A stretch of DNA of 64,000 nt from Caulobacter sp031457805 (GTDB taxonomy: Bacteria; Pseudomonadota; Alphaproteobacteria; Caulobacterales; Caulobacteraceae): the NCBI RefSeq assembly GCF_031457805.1, contig NZ_JAVDXI010000001.1, positions 682,001-746,000 of the forward strand, written 5' to 3'. A program made the translations under genes and the position numbers. The notes beneath the pieces were generated by a model that saw nothing but the letters and a program-made list of their open reading frames with translations, was not told where the DNA came from and did no database searches. Positions within the stretch are counted from its first letter, which is position 1. Each line of letters begins with the position of its first letter. Positions 57,550 to 64,000 of this stretch are shown one piece after another.

Positions 57550-58026
57550 ATGTCGGTCTACGACTATTCCGCCAAGACGCTGGACGGCCAGGACGTGAGC
57601 CTGGCCGACTATCGCGGACAGGTTCTGCTGATCGTGAACACCGCCAGCAAGTGCGGGTTCACGCCTCAGTACGAAGGCCTGGAGGCGCTCTACAAAGCGT
57701 ACAAGGATCGTGACTTCACGGTGCTGGCCTTCCCCTGCAACCAGTTCGGCGCTCAGGAGCCGGGCGACGCCGCCGAGATCGCGAACTTCTGCTCGCTGAC
57801 CTACGACGTGAGCTTCCCGGTCATGAGCAAGATCGATGTGAACGGCGCCGACGCCCATCCGCTCTACAAGTTCCTCAAGAAGGAACAGAAGGGCGTGCTG
57901 GGCACCGAGGCGATCAAATGGAACTTCACCAAGTTCCTGATCGGCAAGGACGGCCAGGTCGTCGATCGGTTCGCGCCGACCGTGAAGCCGGAAGACCTGA
58001 AGGTCGCGGTCGAGGCGCTGCTCTAG
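57550..58026 (+). CDS. Glutathione peroxidase family thiol peroxidase
   Basis: The 158-residue enzyme reduces peroxides using thioredoxin or glutathione. The active Cys is in NTASKCGFTPQYEGLEALY, with Gln in FPCNQFGAQEP and Trp/Asn in IKWNFTKFLIGKDG, the standard Cys-GPx tetrad; the PCNQFG Cys is the usual resolving position. ATG 57550 is chosen because GGAGGGG abuts the ATG at 57544 but is 8 bases from 57550. It lies inside the PDH gene run, between pdhC (24 bases after its stop) and lpd. Confidence 0.92.
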   Translation: MSVYDYSAKTLDGQDVSLADYRGQVLLIVNTASKCGFTPQYEGLEALYKAYKDRDFTVLAFPCNQFGAQEPGDAAEIANFCSLTYDVSFPVMSKIDVNGADAHPLYKFLKKEQKGVLGTEAIKWNFTKFLIGKDGQVVDRFAPTVKPEDLKVAVEALL

Positions 58027-58108
58027 TTTCTCCCAGACCGGTTTGCAGACTGGTCGATCGGCGTCGCGCGCTCCCTCGTGCGGTCGCCAAAGTCAGGGTT
58101 AGAAGAAC

Positions 58109-59509
58109 ATGTCCACGGAATTCGATGTCGTCGTCATCGGCGCCGGTCCTGGCGGCTATGTGGCCGCGATCCGCGCCAGCCAGCTGGGCCTGAAGACGGC
58201 CATCGTCGAGCGTGAAAACCTGGGCGGCATCTGCCTGAACTGGGGCTGTATCCCGACCAAGGCGCTGCTGAAGTCCGGCGAGGTCTACGAGCAGCTGTCG
58301 CACCTGGGCGGCTATGGTCTGTCGGTCGAGAAGGCCTCTTTCGACTTCGGCAAGATCATCGAGCGTTCGCGCGGCGTGGCCAAGAACATGTCGGGCGGCA
58401 TCGCCTTCCTGATGAAGAAGCACAAGATCGAGGTGATCGAAGGCGAGGCCAAGCTCGAGAAGGGCGCCCCGGCGCCCAAGGTCGTCATCGCCCTGAAGGC
58501 CGGCGGCAGCCGCACTGTGCAGGCCAAGAACGTGATCCTGGCCAGCGGCGCCCGCGCCCGCGAAATTCCGGCCATCGGCGCAGTTTCGGACGGCGACAAG
58601 ATCTGGACCTATCGCGACGCCCTGGCGCCGAAGTCGATGCCGAAGTCCCTGGTCGTGATCGGCTCGGGCGCCATCGGCATCGAGTTCGCGAGCTTCTATC
58701 GCGCCTTGGGCGCCGAAGTGACCGTCGTCGAAGCCATCGACCGCATCATGCCGGTGGAGGACGAAGAGGTCTCGAAGGCCGCCCAGAAGGCGTTCGAGAA
58801 GCGCGGCATCAAGTTCCGCGTCGGCGCCAAGGTCAGCAAGATCGAGAAGACCAAGGACGGCGTGGCCGTCACCGTGGAAGCCGGCGGCAAGATCGAGCAG
58901 CTGACCGCCGAGAAGTGCATCGTGGCCGTCGGCATCGCGCCGAACAACGATGGCCTGGAAGCCCTGGGCGTCAGCCTGGATCGCGGCCACGTCGTCACCG
59001 ACAAGCACTGCCGCACCAATGTGCCCGGCCTCTACGCTATCGGCGACATCGCCGGCGCGCCCTGGCTCGCCCACAAGGCCAGCCACGAAGGCGTCCACGC
59101 TGCGGAAGCGATCGCCGGCTACAAGACCCCCAACGTCCACTCGCCGATCCCGGGCTGCACCTACGCCAACCCGCAGGTCGCCTCGGTCGGCTACACCGAA
59201 GCCGGCGCCAAGGCCGCCGGCATCGAGGTCAAGGCCGGCCGCTTCCCGTTCCGCGTCAACGGCAAGGCCGTGGCGGCGGGCGAGGTCGAAGGCTTCGTGA
59301 AGACCGTGTTCGACGCCAAGACCGGCGCCCTGATCGGCGCGCACATGATCGGCCACGAAGTGACCGAGATGATCCAGGGCTTCGTCACCGCCATCACCCT
59401 GGAAGCGACCGAGGAAGACCTGCACGGCGTCGTCTACGCCCACCCGACGATGTCGGAAGCGATGCACGAAGCGGCTCTGGACGCCTACGGACGCGTGCTG
59501 CACATCTAG
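58109..59509 (+). CDS. lpd: Dihydrolipoamide dehydrogenase (PDH E3)
   Basis: E3 reoxidises dihydrolipoyl groups with NAD. The 466-residue flavoprotein has FAD motif VVVIGAGPGGYVAAIRASQLG, the redox-active disulfide in GGICLNWGCIPTKALL, NAD motif LVVIGSGAIGIEFASFY, TNVPGLYAIGDIAGAPWLAHKASHEG, and the catalytic His-Glu in VYAHPTMSEAMHEAALDA. It may also serve the 2-oxoglutarate complex unless that has its own copy. The next gene begins 20 bases after it. Confidence 0.97.
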   Translation: MSTEFDVVVIGAGPGGYVAAIRASQLGLKTAIVERENLGGICLNWGCIPTKALLKSGEVYEQLSHLGGYGLSVEKASFDFGKIIERSRGVAKNMSGGIAFLMKKHKIEVIEGEAKLEKGAPAPKVVIALKAGGSRTVQAKNVILASGARAREIPAIGAVSDGDKIWTYRDALAPKSMPKSLVVIGSGAIGIEFASFYRALGAEVTVVEAIDRIMPVEDEEVSKAAQKAFEKRGIKFRVGAKVSKIEKTKDGVAVTVEAGGKIEQLTAEKCIVAVGIAPNNDGLEALGVSLDRGHVVTDKHCRTNVPGLYAIGDIAGAPWLAHKASHEGVHAAEAIAGYKTPNVHSPIPGCTYANPQVASVGYTEAGAKAAGIEVKAGRFPFRVNGKAVAAGEVEGFVKTVFDAKTGALIGAHMIGHEVTEMIQGFVTAITLEATEEDLHGVVYAHPTMSEAMHEAALDAYGRVLHI

Positions 59510-59528
59510 GGCAGCATAGGGAGTCTGG

Positions 59529-60986
59529 ATGGCGCGCAAGGCCGCCGCGACAGCGGGTGAAAAGCCGAAGGTGCGGAAGGGGTCCAAGACGACCCTTTCC
59601 GAGGCCAATCTGGCGGATCTCGGCGCCGAGCGGCTCGCCGCCATCCTGCTCGACCTCGCCAGCGACAGCCACGTCAAACGCGTGCTGCGGCTGGAACTGT
59701 TCGCCGAGGCCAGCGCCGAAGGCCTGGCGTTGGAAATCTCCAAGCGCCTGGCGACGATCGGCAAGTCGTCGTCCCGCATCCACTGGCGCAAGCGCCCGGC
59801 TTTCGCCCGGGACCTCGATTTGCATCGCCGGATGATCGAGCGGCTGGCCCAGGACGATGCGACCGCCGCGCTCAGCCTGATGCTCGATCTGCTGGACTTG
59901 GCGTCTCCGACCCTGGATCGCCTGAGCCAACCCGATGGGCCGATCGGCGATGTCTTCCTGACGGCTCGCGACTCCATCGGCGCCATCGCCGAGAAGGCCG
60001 TGCCCGAGCCGATCGCTCTGGCGGAGCGGACCGCCAAGATCTTGGCGACCGACTATCACGCCCAGATGGGATCGCTCGCCAGCGCCCTGGCCTCCGCCAT
60101 GGGGCCACAGGGGCGGGCCCATCTGCGGCAGGTGCTGGAGACCGTTCTGGCGATGAACGCCAAGAGGCTGCGCGGCGCGGACCCGATGGCGGCGGTCTAC
60201 AAGGACGCCTTGCGGCGCCTTGCGGACGCTAGCGGCGATATCGACGCCTTCGAGGCGACCTTCGCGCCGGAGCTTCGTCGCACGCCGCTCGTCTCGGCCG
60301 AGATCGCCCGGCGCTTGCTCGCGGCCGGCCGTGGCGAAGACGCCTTGGCCACGCTACAGGCCGGCGCGCCCGGCGAAGCGCGGGGACGCCATCCCACGTC
60401 CGTCGAGGAGCGCGCCGCCTGGGAAGAGGTGATGCTGGAGGCGCTGGAGGCCACCGGGCATCGTCAGGAGGCCCAACAGCGCCGCTGGGCGGAGTTCGAG
60501 CGCACGCTCTCCATTCCGCTTCTGAGAACCTACCTGAAGGGCCTTCCAGACTTCGACGACGTCGAGGCCGAGGACCAGGCCAAGGCGGTCGCGCGACGCT
60601 TCCCGCGCTTTGACACCGCGCTGGCGTTCTTCGTGTCTTGGCCGGACTTCCCGGCGGCCTCGCGTCTGGTCCTGTCCCGTTCGGGCGAGATCAACGGCGC
60701 GGACGACGTCCTCATCACCGAGGCGGCGCGGCGGCTCGAGGGGAGCTATCCGCTAGCGGCCACGCTGCTGTTGCGCGCCTCCATCCAGCATGTGCTGACC
60801 TACGGCGTGGCGACACGCTACAGCGACGCCGCGCGTCAGTTGCTGGAGGCCGAGTCTCTCGCCGTCATGGTCGGTGACTTCGGCGAATATCCGGACCACG
60901 CGAGCTTCGTCGCCGATCTCCGGGCGACGCACGCCCGCAAGCAGGGTTTCCGCGCCGAGCTTGAAGCGCTCGGCGCGTCCTTCTAG
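59529..60986 (+). CDS. DUF6880 family protein
   Basis: The 485-residue protein is an all-helical solenoid-like sequence without TM or signal. A basic N-terminus (AATAGEKPKVRKGSKTTLSEANLADLGAERLAAILLDLASDS) precedes RIHWRKRPAFARDLDLHRRMIERLAQDD, and it ends with LRATHARKQGFRAELEALG. It fits DUF6880 as I recall it: a bacterial family of 400-500 residues with SWIM-finger-like contexts in some members, function unknown. It is placed just downstream of lpd on the same strand. Confidence 0.8.
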   Translation: MARKAAATAGEKPKVRKGSKTTLSEANLADLGAERLAAILLDLASDSHVKRVLRLELFAEASAEGLALEISKRLATIGKSSSRIHWRKRPAFARDLDLHRRMIERLAQDDATAALSLMLDLLDLASPTLDRLSQPDGPIGDVFLTARDSIGAIAEKAVPEPIALAERTAKILATDYHAQMGSLASALASAMGPQGRAHLRQVLETVLAMNAKRLRGADPMAAVYKDALRRLADASGDIDAFEATFAPELRRTPLVSAEIARRLLAAGRGEDALATLQAGAPGEARGRHPTSVEERAAWEEVMLEALEATGHRQEAQQRRWAEFERTLSIPLLRTYLKGLPDFDDVEAEDQAKAVARRFPRFDTALAFFVSWPDFPAASRLVLSRSGEINGADDVLITEAARRLEGSYPLAATLLLRASIQHVLTYGVATRYSDAARQLLEAESLAVMVGDFGEYPDHASFVADLRATHARKQGFRAELEALGASF

Positions 60987-60999
60987 CCGGCGTAACGCC

Positions 61000-62553
61000 T
61001 CAGGCGGCTTGGGTGTCGGTTTCCGCCATGCGCTGGATCGCGACATAGTCGGTCTTGCCGCTGCCGAGCACGGGGACTTCCGTGACCTTGAGGATCTTGC
61101 GCGGCACCGCCAGTTCCGGGGCGCCGATCGTCTGGGCGTGCGCCACAAGCGGCGCGACATCTGCGTCGTGGCGATCGGTGACCAGAATGAGCTTTTCGCC
61201 CTTCTTTTTGTCGGGCATCGAGATCACCGCATGCCGTCCGTCCGGCCAGACCGCAGAGGCGAGGTCTTCGGCGGCGGTCAGAGAGACCATCTCGCCGCCG
61301 ATCTTGGCGAAGCGCTTCACGCGGCCCTTGATGGTGATCCACTGGTCGTCGGTCATGCTCACGACATCGCCGGTATCATGCCAACCACCCTCGGGGGCGT
61401 CGACGCCGCCGTCTTCGCGCAGGTAGCCCGCCATGATGTTGGGACCCCGCACAAAGAGCCGGCCGCCTTCTGGAATGCCCTCGACCGGTTCGATACGCAC
61501 TTCCTGACCGGGGAGCAGACCGCCCACGGTGCCGGGACGGTTGTCGGTGGGCTTGTTCACCGCGATGACGGGCGAGGCCTCGGTCGCGCCGTAGCCTTCC
61601 AGCAGCGGCACGCCGCCGAAGCGCTCCTTAATCAGTGTATGAGTCTCATCGCGCACCTTCTCGGCGCCGCAAACCACGAACTCCAGGCCCGACAGTTCGT
61701 CGGACTCCGCCGCGCGGGCGTACTGGTTCACGAAGGTGTCCGTCGCCAGCAGGATCGAGGCCTTGGCGTCCTTGATCAGCGGCGGGATCTGCTTGGTGTG
61801 CAGCGGCGAAGGATACTGGAACGCCTTCATACCGGTCAGGATCGGCAGGATCACGCCGCCGGTTAGCCCGAAGCAGTGGAAGACGGGCAGGGGATTGAAC
61901 ATCACCCAATCCGGGTCTAGCTCGATGTGCGCGGCCACCTGCATGGCGTTCTGGACCAGGTTCTCCTGGCTCAGCACCACGCCGCGGGGGGCGCCGAAGC
62001 TGCCGGACGTGAAGAGAACAACGCCCTTATCCGAGGGCTTGGCCGGCGCACGAAACTGACGCGGGAACATGCCGGCTGCGGCGGCGAACAGCTTGTCCGG
62101 TAGGCCGATCGTGCCGCGCACGTCCTCCAGATAGGTCACCTGCGCCTGCTCGCCGATCGCATCGACGATGTCATGCAGCTTGCCCAGTTCGATAAACTTG
62201 TGGGCTGTGAGCACGCGGTTGATCTTGGCCAGCTTGCAGGCGGCCTTGATGTTCCGGATCCCCGCCGTGAAGTTCAGCATCGTCGGCACGCGCCCGAAGG
62301 CGTGCAGGGCGAAGAAGGTGACGACCGAACCCGCGCCGGAAGGCAGGAGCACACCGACGTGCTCGCCTGGTTTGGTCATGGCGGCGATCTTACGGCCCAG
62401 CGCGAAGCTGGCCCGGATAAGATCGGTGTAGGTCAACGGATTGCGATCCTGGTCCTCCAGGATCGGCTTCTTGGCGCCATACTTGTCGCGGGCGTCGATG
62501 AGGGCGTCGAAGATGGCCTTTTGGCCGTTCCGCACGTCGTAAGCTACCGGCAT
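61000..62553 (-). CDS. AMP-dependent acyl-CoA synthetase/ligase
   Basis: The 517-residue ANL-superfamily protein adenylates a carboxylate and, usually, transfers it to CoA or a carrier. Seen: the P-loop VVLFTSGSFGAPRGVVLSQENL, VFHCFGLTGGVILPILTG, GYGATEASPVIAVNKP, GWHDTGDVVSMTDDQWITIKGRVKRFAKIGGEMVS, and the C-terminal Lys in GSGKTDYVAIQRMA. It resembles the ligase domain of acyl-ACP synthetase/acyltransferase (Aas-like) proteins; no acyltransferase domain is fused here. Substrate probably a fatty acid (inference). Confidence 0.9.
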   Translation of the reverse strand: MPVAYDVRNGQKAIFDALIDARDKYGAKKPILEDQDRNPLTYTDLIRASFALGRKIAAMTKPGEHVGVLLPSGAGSVVTFFALHAFGRVPTMLNFTAGIRNIKAACKLAKINRVLTAHKFIELGKLHDIVDAIGEQAQVTYLEDVRGTIGLPDKLFAAAAGMFPRQFRAPAKPSDKGVVLFTSGSFGAPRGVVLSQENLVQNAMQVAAHIELDPDWVMFNPLPVFHCFGLTGGVILPILTGMKAFQYPSPLHTKQIPPLIKDAKASILLATDTFVNQYARAAESDELSGLEFVVCGAEKVRDETHTLIKERFGGVPLLEGYGATEASPVIAVNKPTDNRPGTVGGLLPGQEVRIEPVEGIPEGGRLFVRGPNIMAGYLREDGGVDAPEGGWHDTGDVVSMTDDQWITIKGRVKRFAKIGGEMVSLTAAEDLASAVWPDGRHAVISMPDKKKGEKLILVTDRHDADVAPLVAHAQTIGAPELAVPRKILKVTEVPVLGSGKTDYVAIQRMAETDTQAA

Positions 62554-62640
62554 CCCGGCGAAACCTCCCCGATGAGCTAAGGCGCTCTCGTTCGTTAAAC
62601 GCCGAGTCTGCCGGGGAAGGTCCAGCTTTGCAAGAAAGAG

Positions 62641-63717
62641 TCACAATCCGTGACGATCATCCTTGCCGGGCGGGGTTTGGGTCGGCTTTCGAGGCGCGGC
62701 GAACGTCGTAACCTCCGCCAACCAGGCGTTGCGCACGCTGTCCGATTCCATATGCAGATCATGACCTGCGTTGGGGTAGCGGACCTGCTTGCACGCCTTC
62801 ATCTCGTGACACAGCTGCGCTTGCGGACCGGCCGTGGCGACGCCGTCCTGTTCCCCACTGAGCAACAGGACCGGGACAGCCACCTTACGGGCGTCCTGCG
62901 CGGCAGCTTCTGACGCATCGAAAAAGGCGGCGAACCAGCCAAGGCTTCGACCGCCCATCCGGAGGTCCGGGTTCGCAAGCATCCATGCGGCCTGCACCTT
63001 GCCGCGCGTGACGTCATGGGTGAGTCCTTGGACCGCGCCGTCAGGCGCGTCCCGACGCCAGCCCGGCTGGTCCGGGGATCGAACCCAGCCAAGCCGCAGC
63101 GCCCTGAGCGCCGGCGCGAACCGCGCAAAGTCCGCGCGAGGCCGGGGGAGGCTCTTCAGGCCGAACGTCGGCGCGGAGAGCACCAAGGCTTCCATGGGGA
63201 GGCCGGTCTGCGCGGCTCTCAGGGCGATCAAGCCACCTTCGCCGTGACCCAATACGACCAAGGGCGTGTCGCCCCGTGGGCGGATCACGGTTCGGACGAA
63301 CGCCTTCACCGTCGCAACGTCCGGATCAAGGCTATCGACATGTCCAAGGTCGCGCCAAGGCGTCAACCGCTCAGACCCGCCTTGACCCTGGCGCTCCAGG
63401 ACCCAGACGCTAAAGCCCTGACGGGTGAGATCGGTGACCGTCTCGAACCACTTTTCAGCGCTCTCGCCATAACCGGGGAGCACGAGGATCGTGGCGCGGG
63501 GCGCGACAGGGGGCGCGGCCACCCCATAGCGCTGTACGGTCGCCTCGCCACTCTTCACGTATCCCCACGCCCAACCCTGCGGCGGATAGAAGCGTGACGT
63601 CACAGCAGGAGGCGTGCGGCTCTCGGCGAACGGCGCGCGCGAAGCTCCGTCACCGCACGCGGAAACGGCCAGGCAGAGCGCGATAGCCGGAGCGGCTGTG
63701 AGGGGGCGATGACGCAT
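62641..63717 (-). CDS. Alpha/beta hydrolase, serine aminopeptidase S33/lysophospholipase type, lipoprotein
   Basis: The 358-residue protein has a lipoprotein signal with lipobox VSAC (MRHRPLTAAPAIALCLAVSAC), so it is likely membrane-anchored in the envelope. The S33/Hydrolase_4 fold is seen as ATILVLPGYGESAEKWFETVTDLTRQGFSVWVLERQGQGGSERL, the nucleophile elbow VVLGHGEGG (GHGEG, Glu in place of Ser), VLLLSGEQDGVA and NAGHDLHMES. The unusual elbow makes activity doubtful. It ends 87 bases from the AMP-ligase start and may be cotranscribed with it. Confidence 0.85.
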   Translation of the reverse strand: MRHRPLTAAPAIALCLAVSACGDGASRAPFAESRTPPAVTSRFYPPQGWAWGYVKSGEATVQRYGVAAPPVAPRATILVLPGYGESAEKWFETVTDLTRQGFSVWVLERQGQGGSERLTPWRDLGHVDSLDPDVATVKAFVRTVIRPRGDTPLVVLGHGEGGLIALRAAQTGLPMEALVLSAPTFGLKSLPRPRADFARFAPALRALRLGWVRSPDQPGWRRDAPDGAVQGLTHDVTRGKVQAAWMLANPDLRMGGRSLGWFAAFFDASEAAAQDARKVAVPVLLLSGEQDGVATAGPQAQLCHEMKACKQVRYPNAGHDLHMESDSVRNAWLAEVTTFAAPRKPTQTPPGKDDRHGL

Positions 63718-63754
63718 ACACCTCAGTCATTTCGCGCCTTGGGGCCTTACGCAA

Positions 63755-63770
63755 GATCAAGCGCTTGATC
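63755..63770. promoter_or_regulatory. 16-base perfect palindrome upstream of lipA
   Basis: GATCAAGCGCTTGATC is a gapless perfect palindrome 30 bases before the lipA ATG and 38 bases from the divergent lipoprotein gene. It is a candidate operator. Confidence 0.55.
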
Positions 63771-63799
63771 CGAAGGGCAAGAAGACCGATTTAGGCGCC

Positions 63800-64000
63800 A
63801 TGGCCACGGTGATCGACACGCTGAAGGCTCGCGGCTCGGAAGACCGGGCGGCGCGCCATCCCGAAAAGCAGAACCGCCCGGATACGCCGGTGCTCCGCAA
63901 ACCGGAGTGGTTACGCGTGCGCGCGCCCGGCTCGGGTCAGTACAACGAGACCAAAGGCATTGTGCGGGAGCACAAGCTTCACACGGTCTGCGAGGAAGCG
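63800..64000 (+). CDS. lipA: Lipoyl synthase (N-terminal part; cut by window edge)
   Basis: LipA is a radical-SAM enzyme inserting two sulfurs into octanoyl groups on lipoyl domains. Only the first 67 residues are present: MATVIDTLKARG, then RPDTPVLRKPEWLRVRAPGSGQYNETKG and IVREHKLHTVCEEA. The last segment holds the first Cys of the auxiliary cluster. It matches LipA from Caulobacter. The frame is open upstream without stop, but no better start is seen. It sits beside the PDH genes that need lipoate. Confidence 0.97.
   Translation, partial: MATVIDTLKARGSEDRAARHPEKQNRPDTPVLRKPEWLRVRAPGSGQYNETKGIVREHKLHTVCEEA

Overview
The window is about 67% GC, densely packed bacterial chromosome. Gene content and order point to Caulobacter, very close to C. 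vibrioides/crescentus. Diagnostic genes are bactofilin BacA beside the M23 peptidase LmdC, a DgcB-type diguanylate cyclase, an RNase E ending in EKPRRGWWRR, an NDUFA12-type complex I accessory protein, and a PDH E1-beta carrying its own lipoyl domain. This is inference from protein recognition, not from a database search. Nothing looks like a prophage, insertion sequence, CRISPR array, rRNA or tRNA; the window is mostly core genome.

Layout. 1-2.4 kb: a class II ribonucleotide reductase (NrdJ) homologue on the minus strand, running off the left edge and lacking the catalytic motifs. 2.6-8.8 kb: NDUFA12 and DUF2155 genes, the aroQ-accB-accC-aat operon, thiS-thiG, and a DsbA-like lipoprotein. 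8.8-20.2 kb: envelope and RNA genes, namely a BepA-like M48 protease, RNase E, an AmiC-type amidase, PBP1A, prfB with a programmed frameshift, and bacA-lmdC. 20.4-24.3 kb: bcp, tyrS, anmK and an alpha/beta hydrolase. 24.5-32.0 kb: a complete iscR-suf iron-sulfur operon with two unassigned small genes embedded. 32.0-41.7 kb: tetR-plsC, a GT9-DUF6165-ACT operon, an enoyl-CoA hydratase, dgcB, an aldehyde dehydrogenase, a GT61 glycosyltransferase and the DEAD-box helicase RhlB. 41.9-53.6 kb: a methyltransferase, sdhE, mfd, a GNAT enzyme, secG, pyrG, rpmF, a duplicated retropepsin-like protease, a second enoyl-CoA hydratase, eno and an ftsB-like gene. 53.7-64 kb: pdhA-pdhB-pdhC-gpx-lpd, a DUF6880 gene, an AMP-dependent ligase, a lipoprotein hydrolase and the start of lipA.

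How the genes fit together. Eno, PDH E1/E2/E3 and LipA form a route from 2-phosphoglycerate to acetyl-CoA, and LipA (a 4Fe-4S enzyme) makes the lipoyl cofactor of PDH. AccBC takes acetyl-CoA on to malonyl-CoA. The suf operon supplies iron-sulfur clusters. RNase E and RhlB are two core partners of the Caulobacter RNA degradosome. AmiC, PBP1A, AnmK, BacA, LmdC and FtsB concern peptidoglycan growth, remodelling or division.

Most worth a second look: the degenerate NrdJ paralogue; a possible Tyr-codon leader upstream of tyrS with mutually exclusive hairpins; the unassigned 129-residue gene between sufB and sufC; a single-chain duplicated retropepsin; and several perfect palindromes in divergent promoter regions.
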